Assembly: GCA_964622545.1 (NCBI GenBank)
Contig: CAZUQM010000009.1
Coordinates: 62,001-126,000, forward strand
Source of the DNA: JAFGLZ01 sp964622545
Lineage (GTDB): Bacteria > Planctomycetota > Phycisphaerae > UBA1845 > JAFGLZ01
Direction: 5' to 3'
Length of the DNA: 64,000 nt
Translations under genes and position numbers: made by a program
In this document: positions 33,739-41,788 of the stretch, in pieces
How the letters are laid out: each line of letters starts with the position of its first letter
How positions within the stretch are numbered: position 1 is the stretch's first letter
The notes under the pieces: model-generated
The model's input: only the letters and a program-made list of their open reading frames with translations
Databases searched by the model: none
What the model was told of the DNA's origin: nothing

Positions 33739-34335
33739 CTAAAGCCCCCACATCTCCAGAGACCGCAGCGTCTGAGCCAGCTTCCTCGGCCAGTCCACCC
33801 CCTCGTTGGTGATGTTCGCGTAGCACCGATGCCCTGACCAGACCGACGCGCAGGCCCTATCGATCTCGGTGGCCTCTCGGGGAGTCTCCGTCCGACCGGC
33901 TCGGATGCCCTGCCGGTAGTGCGACACGGCCCCGATGGCTGTGGTCTGCAAATGCAACGCCCCATCGTACCGGGAGAGGTGTTCCGTCTCGTTCATGCCC
34001 GTGGCCGAGAAGAACTCCTCGTCCGGCCAGCCGTAGTGGCGCCAGTAGGCCAACGAGTCGAGCGTCCCCCGCTCGCAGATCATCACGCGACCGGGCCCGA
34101 CCCGCCCTTGATCGGCCGCCTGGACTTCCGCCTCCAGGATGATCTGGAGCCGTACGATGGCGAGCTGGAGCACCTTGGTGCCCGAGACGTGGCCGGCGCG
34201 GAGCAAGAGGCTCGCGGCCTCAGGCACGATGAGAAGCCGTTCGGCGTGTGGGTCGCGGCGGCGGAGCTCTTCGAGCACCGAGGTCTTGCCGCCGCCCGGT
34301 CCGCCGGTGAGCACGATGCGGGGTGCCGTTGCCAT
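33739..34335 (-). CDS. P-loop NTPase (AAA_28-like)
   Basis: A 198-residue P-loop protein. Walker A is TGGPGGGKTS (near residues 10-19); an acidic Walker-B-like VMICERGTLDS lies near 100. The layout resembles AAA_28 / Ttd14-like ATP- or GTP-binding proteins of unknown role. It has no extra domain. ATG 34335 has AAGGA seven bases upstream; longer frames upstream are not supported. Role unknown. Confidence 0.75.
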   Translation of the reverse strand: MATAPRIVLTGGPGGGKTSVLEELRRRDPHAERLLIVPEAASLLLRAGHVSGTKVLQLAIVRLQIILEAEVQAADQGRVGPGRVMICERGTLDSLAYWRHYGWPDEEFFSATGMNETEHLSRYDGALHLQTTAIGAVSHYRQGIRAGRTETPREATEIDRACASVWSGHRCYANITNEGVDWPRKLAQTLRSLEMWGL

Positions 34336-34756
34336 GGGACCGTCCTTCAACCGACCGGTTCGCGGAAGGATCGACGCCTGGCGACGTGAGGCGGTCCGCA
34401 ATCCGGTCCTGCTCGCCCGCAGAACGGTACCGCATGCGAGAGGACCCGTCGAGTGATTCGGCCGGCGAGGTCACACAGGTCTCATGCACCCGCCTCGGAG
34501 GCTGCTCGTATCCCGTTTCGCAAGTCATGCGATTATGCCGTTCTGACGGGTTTGCTGACGGGGCGCCACGGGCTCACTTGACCGCCAGTGAGAGCACGGT
34601 AGACAAGCTGCCCGTGGCACCCAGGGTCTAGTCGCGAGACTTGTGAAACTCTGTACCAGGCCCCACACGCTGGTTCGCGGGCAAAGCGCGTCGCGAATCC
34701 GTCCACCGGTGAAAACGATGGAAGAATGAGTTCAGGCGCGCATCCAACCGGGTAGT
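34336..34756. other. gene-free stretch upstream of the RNA array
   Basis: No gene is supported on either strand. It holds a palindromic dispersed element at 34563-34620 and otherwise no pattern I can name. Together with 34757-35510 it makes the longest gene-free interval outside the repeat region, about 1.2 kb. Confidence 0.45.
34563..34620. repeat. palindromic dispersed element (CCACGGGCTCACTTG type)
   Basis: An inverted repeat with arms at 34563-34573 and 34610-34620 (10 of 11 positions pair). The first arm runs into CTCACTTG. The words GGGCTCACTTG, CCGCCAGTG and GGCACC are shared with the element at 57264-57326, and the word TTGTGAAAC follows or precedes both. Confidence 0.55.
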
Positions 34757-34866
34757 AGCAGCTCAAAACAAACCCCTAGCCTCCTTGAACCTTTGCGGTC
34801 GAGTGACCCTCCTACTCCACTCGACAGACCCGAACAAGGCCGCGTGTCACCGGCACGCGGCCTTTC
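34757..34866 (+). ncRNA. candidate small RNA, unit 1 of a tandem array
   Basis: A unit with three parts. The leader has AAACCCCTAGCCTCCTTGAA near 34770-34789. A hairpin with a perfect 8-bp stem, GTCGAGTG (34798-34805) and CACTCGAC (34818-34825), has a 12-nt C-rich loop ACCCTCCTACTC. A terminator follows, with a perfect 11-bp stem AAGGCCGCGTG (34836-34846) and CACGCGGCCTT (34854-34864) and a short T run. A TAGTAG box near 34753 could be the -10. The strand is fixed by the T tail. CCTCC in the leader and loop is complementary to GGAGG Shine-Dalgarno sites. Confidence 0.6.
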
Positions 34867-35061
34867 AACTGCGCGGCTCGTTCAGCGGCCGAATCAGGCC
34901 GGTCTGAGATGATGATGACACGATCATCGCAGCTATCAGGCCGAGAAGGCCTGCTGTCGGTTGTGAGGCACGGCCTCTTTCTACATAAACCGTTGGCTAC
35001 CATAGCACTGAAAGAAGATGACGTTTTTTCGAGATCCGCCGAACCCGCTGCGTGGTTCGCC

Positions 35062-35170
35062 GTACTACAGGCAGATAGCAGCAAACCCCTTACCTCCTGA
35101 ATCCCTTAGTCGAGACCACCCCACTCGACAGACTCCTTCGGCCGCGTCCCCCTCAGACGCGGCCTTCTTT
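35062..35170 (+). ncRNA. candidate small RNA, unit 2 of a tandem array
   Basis: Same layout as unit 1. Leader AAACCCCTTACCTCCTGAAT near 35083-35102; hairpin GTCGAG (35109-35114) and CTCGAC (35124-35129) with loop ACCACCCCA; then terminator GGCCGCGTC (35140-35148) and GACGCGGCC (35156-35164), loop CCCCTCA, tail TTCTTT. The hairpin stem core GTCGAG/CTCGAC and the terminator core GGCCGCGT are shared with unit 1, and the spacing is nearly the same. A TACTAC box at 35063-35068 may be the -10. Confidence 0.6.
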
Positions 35171-35264
35171 ATGCCATTAGTCTGCGGTGAGTTACGTTAC
35201 CGGACGCCCTCGAAAAACCTCGAGAAATCGGCCAATCCGGTGAACCCTTCGCCCCCGCTCCCGT

Positions 35265-35377
35265 ACCAAAGACCAGCAACCTCCTAACCTCCCTCTTCAG
35301 GCACGAGTAGTCCTCCTTCGGACTACTCCGAAGACCCCCTTAGGCCGTGTCTTCCTCCCGCACGGCCTTCTCCTTTT
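35265..35377 (+). ncRNA. candidate small RNA, unit 3 of a tandem array
   Basis: Same layout with more divergence. Leader with AACCTCCTAACCTCCC near 35279-35294; hairpin with a perfect 9-bp stem GAGTAGTCC (35305-35313) and GGACTACTC (35320-35328), loop TCCTTC; terminator AGGCCGTG (35342-35349) and CACGGCCT (35361-35368) with a C-rich loop TCTTCCTCCCG and tail TCTCCTTTT. A TACCAA box near 35263 may be the -10. The sequence has changed by paired substitutions while the fold stays, which favours a real RNA. Confidence 0.55.
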
Positions 35378-35510
35378 GTAGAGACCTTCCGCGATGAGCC
35401 GGCTACTGGGGCGCTGCGCTTTCCAGGCCATGTCCGTCACGACCTGAACATCTACAACCAGCTCCCGTGCATGCGTCGACAGTGGCCAGACCATCCGATA
35501 TGGTGTGACC

Positions 35511-36863
35511 ATGGCATCCTCCGCGACGAACGCGCAAGGCACGCCGGGCGACAGCGATCCGCCCCCGCCGCGCGATCAGAACGCCCCGGCCTTCGAGCCG
35601 AAGGCCCAGCAGCGCGGGGAACGGTTGCTCCTGACCGAATCGGCGTTGGCCCGTGCCATGGCCATGTCCACGACCGGCACGTTCCTCACCGGCCTCGCCC
35701 TAGCCTTGGGCGCCAACGAGCTACAGTACGGCAAGCTTGCCGGGGCGATCTTCGTCGGTGGCTCGATGCAGTTGATCCTCGTGCCGATCCTCCACCGGCT
35801 GGGCTCGCGCCGGGCCTTCTGCCTGGCCGGGCTCGGGACCACTCGGTTTCTGCGCCTGTGTCTGGCCGCTTCGCCGCTGTTGGTCTTGGTGGGGATGACG
35901 CCCGGTCAGGTCATGTGGGTGATGTTCTTCCTCCTGCTGATCAGCGCCATCACCGGCACGGCCAGTGAGACCGCGCGCCAAAGCTGGATGAGCGACCTTG
36001 TGCCCAGCGGGCGACTCGGGCGGTTCATCGGCTGGCGGGCCTTCGTGATGCGCTTCGCCGCCATGGGGGCCATCCTCGTCTATTCGCTCTACCTCGAGTT
36101 GTGGCGCGGGGCGGGACTGGATCTCGTGACGGGCTTCCAGATCATGATCGTCTTCGGCACGGCCCTGGGCGTGGTCGGTTTGGTCTGTCTCGGTCGGAGC
36201 CCCGAGCCGCCCATGCAAGAACGGCTGGCCGGTGTCAAAGGCTACCAGGGCATCACGCTGCCGCTGCGCGACCCGCGCTTCCGGCAGTTCATCATCTTCC
36301 AGTGCCTGTGGTCGTTCTCCATGCCCATCGCGGGTTTGTTCTTCCACATGTACATGCTCGAGTACCTGGGCTTCAAGGATCAGCCCTTCGGCTACTTCCT
36401 GGTCGCGGCCACCGACATCATCAGCCTGGCCATCGGGATGGTCGCCGCGCGGGGGTGGGGCCGGCTCGCCGATCGGTGGGGGACCAAGCGGATGCTGCTC
36501 CGCGTGGGGTTCGTGATGGCTTTGTTCCCGCTGCTCTGGATCCCCATCACGCCCGCCGTGCGGTGGTTGGTCTTCCTGATCGTGCTCATCCGGGTGTTTG
36601 GTAGCGGCTGTGAGACCGGGATCATGGCCTTGCCCATGCAGATCGCGCCCCAGCACCAGCGCGCGGTCTACATCGGTGTCTATCGCAGCGCCGCCTGTCT
36701 GATGACGGCTATCGCGCCCATCGTCGGCGGGGCGATCGCGGTGAACGTCGGGTCGTCGTTCGCGACGATCGGCTCGTTCACCTTCAACGGCTTCCACGTC
36801 CTCTTCGTGATCAGCACGATAGGTCGGTTGGCCAGCTTGTGGTGGTTAAGGCGGGTGGAGTAG
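35511..36863 (+). CDS. MFS transporter
   Basis: A 450-residue integral membrane protein with about 12 predicted hydrophobic segments and a 45-residue soluble N-terminus. The topology and segments such as GRLGRFIGWRAFVMRFA (loop) and GWGRLADRWGTKRML (the MFS motif A-like loop GxLaDRxGxkrml between TM segments) place it in the major facilitator superfamily. Substrate unknown. ATG 35511 has no clear ribosome site; GTG 35505 is an alternative. It follows the small-RNA array by about 130 bases. Single gene. Confidence 0.85.
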   Translation: MASSATNAQGTPGDSDPPPPRDQNAPAFEPKAQQRGERLLLTESALARAMAMSTTGTFLTGLALALGANELQYGKLAGAIFVGGSMQLILVPILHRLGSRRAFCLAGLGTTRFLRLCLAASPLLVLVGMTPGQVMWVMFFLLLISAITGTASETARQSWMSDLVPSGRLGRFIGWRAFVMRFAAMGAILVYSLYLELWRGAGLDLVTGFQIMIVFGTALGVVGLVCLGRSPEPPMQERLAGVKGYQGITLPLRDPRFRQFIIFQCLWSFSMPIAGLFFHMYMLEYLGFKDQPFGYFLVAATDIISLAIGMVAARGWGRLADRWGTKRMLLRVGFVMALFPLLWIPITPAVRWLVFLIVLIRVFGSGCETGIMALPMQIAPQHQRAVYIGVYRSAACLMTAIAPIVGGAIAVNVGSSFATIGSFTFNGFHVLFVISTIGRLASLWWLRRVE

Positions 36864-36951
36864 GGGGCCCGCCCCGCGCGTCGTCCGGCAGCGTCGGTGT
36901 TGCAGGCGCGTTTCCGGTCGATGACGCCTCGGCGACGAGCCGCGAGGATTC

Positions 36952-37341
36952 CTATTCCATCAGGAACAGGCTGCCCTCGTTGTCCGAGGCCTCGGCAGGG
37001 GCATAATCCAGAGGCGGATCCAACCGGACGGCCACACGCTGCTGGTCGCAGGCGTGAGGCTCGACGCGCAGAACCTCGGCCTCGCGGCGAACCTCGATGA
37101 TGGTGAACAGATCGTCCTGAATCATCGGGTGGGTCAGCCGCAACGGCAGGCGATGACCCGGGCGGAGATCGCAGGCGTTCTTGGTCAGGAAGCACGCCCC
37201 CGAGGACGAGAGGTCGACCATGCGGCCCTGCTCAATCCGGCCGTCGTGGGGTTGGAAGTACATCTGCCAGGAATACCGCAACCGCGATTCACGGCGGCGT
37301 TCGATCGTGCCGGACTCGAACAGATCGGGGCTCGCGCTCAT
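36952..37341 (-). CDS. PilZ domain c-di-GMP receptor
   Basis: A 129-residue single-domain PilZ protein. RRRESR near residue 15 gives the RxxxR part and DLSSSG near residue 44 gives DxSxxG, the two c-di-GMP binding motifs; the barrel strands follow (PGHRLPLRLTH, TIIEVRREAEVLRVE). No other domain. GGAGGAG lies nine bases upstream of the ATG. It could be the effector for c-di-GMP made or broken by the HDOD-GGDEF and HD-GYP proteins in the window. Confidence 0.88.
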   Translation of the reverse strand: MSASPDLFESGTIERRRESRLRYSWQMYFQPHDGRIEQGRMVDLSSSGACFLTKNACDLRPGHRLPLRLTHPMIQDDLFTIIEVRREAEVLRVEPHACDQQRVAVRLDPPLDYAPAEASDNEGSLFLME

Positions 37342-37708
37342 GAGGTACGACTCCTCCTCGTTGGGTCAGGCCGCCTGCGGCGATCGCTGACCGGGATCTC
37401 CATCCGTGGTTAGTTTCGGCTAGCCTGGGAGGCGAGTTAACTAACCGGTTGTCTCGTTTGCCTATTTCAAGCCGATGTGGGCCTTGGCCCGAGCAACCTG
37501 GCGTGTCTTGCCGTCTGATAACAACCGGTCTGGCTGTGTTACCAGGGCCGGCGGACGCCACAACCGGGACAAAACCGCTCGCCGGGCCGAGTTGGTCCGG
37601 TTTTGACCCGCCCGTGGCGGGATCCATCCGGGCTGTCCCCCTCGGGGCGATTCGCTTACACTGCCGAGTTCGTGGCCCCGGACGAGTCAGGCGCCGGGAC
37701 CGTCACCC
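37342..37708. other. intergenic region with AACCGG words and two inverted repeats
   Basis: No gene. GGTTAGTT (37408-37415) pairs with AACTAACC (37439-37446); CAAAACCG (37570-37577) pairs with CGGTTTTG (37598-37605). AACCGG occurs at 37443, 37523 and 37562 and CCGGTT at 37597. A TACACT box near 37657 is a weak -10 for the DUF1611 gene. The dyads could be operators for the divergent genes. Confidence 0.45.
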
Positions 37709-38785
37709 ATGGCCAGGCAACAAGGCGGGCAAGCGATGGACCTGTTGGCGTACCGACGGATGCTCGTGCTGACCGACGGCCGGCTCGGGACGTTCTCCTC
37801 CAAGACGGCCAGCTCGGTGATTCGCTACCGCGGCGATCACGTCGTGGGCGTGCTCGACCCGCAGGCGGTCGGCAAGCGGTTGGAGGACATGCTGGGCTGG
37901 GGCGAGGGCATCCCGATCGTCGGATCGGTCGATGAGGCGATGGTCCTCAAACCCGACTCCCTCCTGATCGGGATCGCGCCCATCGGCGGCAAGCTGCCCG
38001 ATGCCTGGCGCTGTCACATCGTCGAGGCCATGCGCCGAGGTCTTGCCGTCATCAGCGGTCTGCACAGGATGCTGCGGGATGATGCGGAGCTGGCGGCGCT
38101 GTCGACCGAGCACGGGGCACCGATCTTCGACGTCCGCGACCCCGGCGGGTTCGACCAGGTGGCCACGGGTCGCGCCGCCGAGCTGCCGGCCAAGCGCGTT
38201 CTGACCGTCGGCAGTGACTGCGATTCCGGCAAGATGGTGACCACGCTCGAGCTCCGGGCGGCCGCGAGGCGGATCGGTTGGGACGCCGCCTTCGTGGCCA
38301 CGGGTCAGACCGGCATCATGATCGAGGGATGGGGCATCGCGGTCGACCGCGTCATCAGCGACTTCTGCGCCGGCGCGGCCGAATGGCTCTGCGAGCAGGT
38401 CGCCGACCGCCAGATCGCCTTCATCGAGGGCCAGGGCTCGATCAGCCACCCGGGCTACTCCGGCGTGAGCCTGTCGCTGCTGCACGGCGCCTGCCCGGAT
38501 GCGCTGGTGATGGCCCATCAGCCGGGACGGACCCACCACCTCGGTGTCGACAAGGCGTCGGCCTCGTTGCAAGAGCACATCGAGGTCTGCGAGCGGCTGG
38601 CGAGCATGCGGCATCCCTGCAAGGTGGTGGGCGTGGCCCTGCACACGGCGCATCTCGACGAGGCTGAGGCCCGCGAGGCGATCGCCCGAACCGAGGACGA
38701 GGCGGGCCTCCCGGCGACGGACGTCGTGCGATTCGGCTGCGATCCGTTGCTGGAGGCGCTGCGCAAACGCTTCGGCTTCAGCTAG
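37709..38785 (+). CDS. DUF1611 (DgcN-like) P-loop protein
   Basis: A 358-residue DUF1611 protein. The N-terminal Rossmann-like half has LVLTDGRLGTFSSKTAS and VIRYRGDHVVGVLD; the C-terminal half has a P-loop, TVGSDCDSGKMVTT, and IEGQGSISHPGY. Family members include DgcN, linked to D-amino acid catabolism together with the epimerase DgcA; no epimerase gene is beside it here, so the role is open. ATG 37709 is the first start; ATG 37736 with AAGGCGG nearby is equally good. Confidence 0.85.
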   Translation: MARQQGGQAMDLLAYRRMLVLTDGRLGTFSSKTASSVIRYRGDHVVGVLDPQAVGKRLEDMLGWGEGIPIVGSVDEAMVLKPDSLLIGIAPIGGKLPDAWRCHIVEAMRRGLAVISGLHRMLRDDAELAALSTEHGAPIFDVRDPGGFDQVATGRAAELPAKRVLTVGSDCDSGKMVTTLELRAAARRIGWDAAFVATGQTGIMIEGWGIAVDRVISDFCAGAAEWLCEQVADRQIAFIEGQGSISHPGYSGVSLSLLHGACPDALVMAHQPGRTHHLGVDKASASLQEHIEVCERLASMRHPCKVVGVALHTAHLDEAEAREAIARTEDEAGLPATDVVRFGCDPLLEALRKRFGFS

Positions 38786-38828
38786 GGAGCGATCAGCTCA
38801 GACTCGACCGGAGGACTTCCCTGCCCAC

Positions 38829-39416
38829 TCAAGCCTGAGCGTCATCCTGGTTGGACGCCCGGCTGAAGGCGAACCCCAGTGTGATGACGGCAAGCTGAAG
38901 CAGCATGCCGGCCAGGGCGAGCCCGAAGAAGATCTCGCTGGCGTCCGGGGCCCGCTGCATGGCGGCCCGCGCCGGATCGTCGGCGGCATAGATCGCCGCG
39001 TTCAGCAACCGGATCCGGACGCAGAACGTCTCACCGGCACTGACCGCCGCCAACCCCAGCGCGAACGGCACGACGAGGAACCCGGCCTGACGAAGCCGAC
39101 CCGGCCTCCCACGCGCGGTCCGAGCCGGCCGCCGGCGGCTCCGCCGCCGCAAGAGCGACCAGACCACGACCGTCGCGGGCAGCGGCACGGCCAGGACCGC
39201 CGCCAGGACCCGCGATCGCTCGGGATGGGGCGCCAGGTCGGCGACGTGTGCCACCACATAGCCCTGGATGATCACGCCGAGCAGAAGGGCCAGGACGAGC
39301 GATCGTGTCATGGCCTCGGACGAGGGATGTCGAGACGGGGGCGTCGGGGCGTCGGCATCGTGCACGGCGTCGGCGACCGGCGTCGGGGGATGTGACTTGG
39401 ATGCCGGTTTCGTCAT
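38829..39416 (-). CDS. hypothetical membrane protein, 195 aa
   Basis: No family recognised. A basic, proline-rich N-terminus is followed by four likely membrane segments (LVLALLLGVIIQGYVVAHVA, VLAAVLAVPLPATVVVWSLL, AGFLVVPFALGLAAVSA, FFGLALAGMLLQLAVITLGF), with an arginine-rich loop in the middle. It starts 24 bases after the lepB stop on the same strand and is probably in that operon. Confidence 0.7.
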   Translation of the reverse strand: MTKPASKSHPPTPVADAVHDADAPTPPSRHPSSEAMTRSLVLALLLGVIIQGYVVAHVADLAPHPERSRVLAAVLAVPLPATVVVWSLLRRRSRRRPARTARGRPGRLRQAGFLVVPFALGLAAVSAGETFCVRIRLLNAAIYAADDPARAAMQRAPDASEIFFGLALAGMLLQLAVITLGFAFSRASNQDDAQA

Positions 39417-39440
39417 GGCCGCAACCGCCCGGGAAGATGC

Positions 39441-41186
39441 TTAACGAATGAGTCTCATCTCGCCCGCGTTCGGAATCAGGGGCAGTCTGCCGTGGAGCAG
39501 CGGATAGCCCGCGGGCCAATAGACCAGGAACGCGCGCCCGATCATCTGATCCGCCGGCACGGTGCCGAGCTGGTATTCGTTTCGCGCGGCCCGGTGGACG
39601 AGGTGCGGTCCGATGTGATTCCACAAACGACCGTCCTTGCTGAGCGGGCTGTTGTCGCCCAGGCAGTAGTATTCTTGGATGTCCTTGTCAGGGTTGTTGC
39701 GGAGGTAGATGGGCCGGCCTTGCACGCCCCAGCCGCGGGTCTCGCCCCGAATCCGCGGCGAGCGGTAGTAGACGTCCCGTTCGATGCGGACGTGCCGGAG
39801 CTCGAGCGGCATGCCGGCGGCGCCGATCCGGATCTGAGGCGAGGCGTTCAGGCCGTTGACGGGCAAGCCGCGGGCCATCGCGGCCAGGCTGGTCGGACCG
39901 CCGGCGGTCAGTCTCGGGTACTGCTCGTTCGTCGTGTGGAGCACCTCCGCGCCGTCGACGGAAACGCTCACACGATAGTCCGCATTGCTGATCGTCAGCT
40001 CGACGGGTCTGCCGGCCTTGAACGGCTGGATCGACGCCTCAGCCAACTCGCTGACGGGCTCGTTGACGCGCGTGACCGAGCGCCACTCGAGCCGCACCGA
40101 GCCCTGGCTGTCGAAGGTGGCCACGAAGCGGTCATCCCGCTTGCTGAGTGACAGCGTCAGCAGGCCCTGACCGCTGCCCGGCACGAGCACGCATCGCAAG
40201 CGCACGTCGCTGACCTCGATCTGATCGCGTTCGCTGGGGCCCAGGTACGTATCGCGGCTGCCGTTGTAGGCGTACAGATCGGTTACCGGCGGCCGGCCGT
40301 GGATCTCGCCTTGATCGCGGGCGAACTCAATCTCCTGGGGACCGCGGTCGCGCGTCGGCACGAAGCGGAGCCGTCGATCGCTCGTGTCCCAATCGGAGTC
40401 GTCCTCGTTGGGCAGGGGCACCCAGCCGGCCAGCGACGGCTTCCTGACCGGCAGGAAGTCGTGGTCGTAGACGTCCAGCCAGAGCGACCGCTGCGATCGG
40501 AGCGTCTTCCGCCGGATGGTCAGGGCGCGGTCGAGGGCGCTCCGCTCCGGCGGCGTGAGCTCGTCGTAGGTGGCTCGGCCGTTCTCGAGCTTGGCCAGCA
40601 AACGCTCGCCCTCGGGCGTGGACCGCAGCGCCTCGGCGCTGGCGGTGTAGACGTCGCCATCGATGATCTCCAGGACCTCGCCAGGCAGGCCGACCAGCCG
40701 CTTGATGAAGTTGGTCGTGCCGTCGTTGGGGTCCTTGAAGACCACGACGTCCCAACGACACGGCTTGAAGAGATGCCACCACGTGCTCGATCCGTCCGGC
40801 TCGACGTCGGGCAACAGGCGGCCGATGTCGAACAGCCACTTGAGCACAAAGATGCGGTCGCCGTTGTCGGGGTTGGCGGTGACGTGTTCGCTGGGGTGAT
40901 GGCCACAGTTCGGGCAGACCAGGTTGCTGGGCGGCCGTAGCCGTCCGTCGGCCATCGGGCTGAAGCCGTAGGCGTAGGGCGTGCCGCAGACGACACACGT
41001 GTGCTGGCGATGCACGCCGTACAGGTTCGGCGCCATCGACCCGGTCGGTATGACGAAGGCCTCGGCGATGAAGGCCCGGAAGATGAACGCCAGGATAAAG
41101 GCCACGACCACCGATTCGATCGTCTCCTTGACGTTCAGCAGGCCCCGGGTCCTGCTCGGTATGGTGATGTCGCCGGCGTCCGACAT
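39441..41186 (-). CDS. lepB: signal peptidase I with large insertions
   Basis: A 581-residue type I signal peptidase, about twice the usual size. One membrane anchor (24-45) leads to the catalytic serine S50 in PTGSM and the general base K162 in NFIKRLVGLPGE. Box E is CLGDNSPLSKDGR (508-520). Two insertions interrupt the fold: a four-cysteine zinc knuckle between serine and lysine (CVVC 64-67, CPNC 91-94), and about 320 residues between box D and box E (180-500) that contain a beta-sandwich reminiscent of LamG/concanavalin domains. It cleaves signal peptides of the many exported proteins. ATG 41186 is chosen to start before the anchor; GTG 41225 is possible. It lies after vanZ-like and parA on the same strand. 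Confidence 0.9.
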   Translation of the reverse strand: MSDAGDITIPSRTRGLLNVKETIESVVVAFILAFIFRAFIAEAFVIPTGSMAPNLYGVHRQHTCVVCGTPYAYGFSPMADGRLRPPSNLVCPNCGHHPSEHVTANPDNGDRIFVLKWLFDIGRLLPDVEPDGSSTWWHLFKPCRWDVVVFKDPNDGTTNFIKRLVGLPGEVLEIIDGDVYTASAEALRSTPEGERLLAKLENGRATYDELTPPERSALDRALTIRRKTLRSQRSLWLDVYDHDFLPVRKPSLAGWVPLPNEDDSDWDTSDRRLRFVPTRDRGPQEIEFARDQGEIHGRPPVTDLYAYNGSRDTYLGPSERDQIEVSDVRLRCVLVPGSGQGLLTLSLSKRDDRFVATFDSQGSVRLEWRSVTRVNEPVSELAEASIQPFKAGRPVELTISNADYRVSVSVDGAEVLHTTNEQYPRLTAGGPTSLAAMARGLPVNGLNASPQIRIGAAGMPLELRHVRIERDVYYRSPRIRGETRGWGVQGRPIYLRNNPDKDIQEYYCLGDNSPLSKDGRLWNHIGPHLVHRAARNEYQLGTVPADQMIGRAFLVYWPAGYPLLHGRLPLIPNAGEMRLIR

Positions 41187-41258
41187 GCTGTTCACTTTCG
41201 TTGGCGGACTCTCAACCGTCGGCACGACCTCGAGCCGAGGCGCCTGACGAGGATACCT

Positions 41259-41750
41259 TCAGGCCGTTGCGCGGGTCAAATGGATGCCGGGATCGGGCCA
41301 AGCCGCGCGGACGGCCTCCAGGGCGACCACGGCCAGCAGCCCGCCGGCGATGTCTGCCAGGAAGTCACCGGTCGAGCAGAAACGATTACAAACAGCTTGC
41401 AGGGTTTCGTCGACGGCGGCGTACACGGCCAGCAGGCCGAGCCACTGCTCGCATCGCCACGGCCTGGGCCGGCCCGGCGCGGACAGCACCCACCAGCCCA
41501 GCCAGCCCAGGATGAAATAGCACACCAGGTGGAGCGTCTTGTCGCTGCCCTGGGGCATCCAAGTAGGCACGCCGATCTGACGCGTGTGCATCACGCCGAA
41601 GAGCGCCACCCAGTACACGATCCACAGACCCAAGACCCACCGGTAGGTCTTCGAGCCCGCGGTAAGATCGATGCGGCTTGCCCTTACTCGACCTTGAGCG
41701 CGCTGGTTTGGGCGTGATGGCTCGTCGCGCCCGTGGGTCTGAGGGTCCAT
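41259..41750 (-). CDS. VanZ-like membrane protein
   Basis: A 163-residue protein with four likely membrane segments and the VanZ-family motifs SDKTLHLVCYF, DETLQ and GDFLADIAGG. The family is often near envelope genes; the founding member is a teicoplanin-resistance protein but most members have unknown roles. It lies between parA and lepB on one strand. Start codon choice is weak (no ribosome site). Confidence 0.8.
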   Translation of the reverse strand: MDPQTHGRDEPSRPNQRAQGRVRASRIDLTAGSKTYRWVLGLWIVYWVALFGVMHTRQIGVPTWMPQGSDKTLHLVCYFILGWLGWWVLSAPGRPRPWRCEQWLGLLAVYAAVDETLQAVCNRFCSTGDFLADIAGGLLAVVALEAVRAAWPDPGIHLTRATA

Positions 41751-41788
41751 CGCGGTGTGGCTCGTCGGGGCCTCGTCGGGTCGGGGGC

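Noticed and set aside
34757..35377. CRISPR-like array
   Set aside because: The three units differ too much, are not separated by equal spacers and each ends in a terminator.
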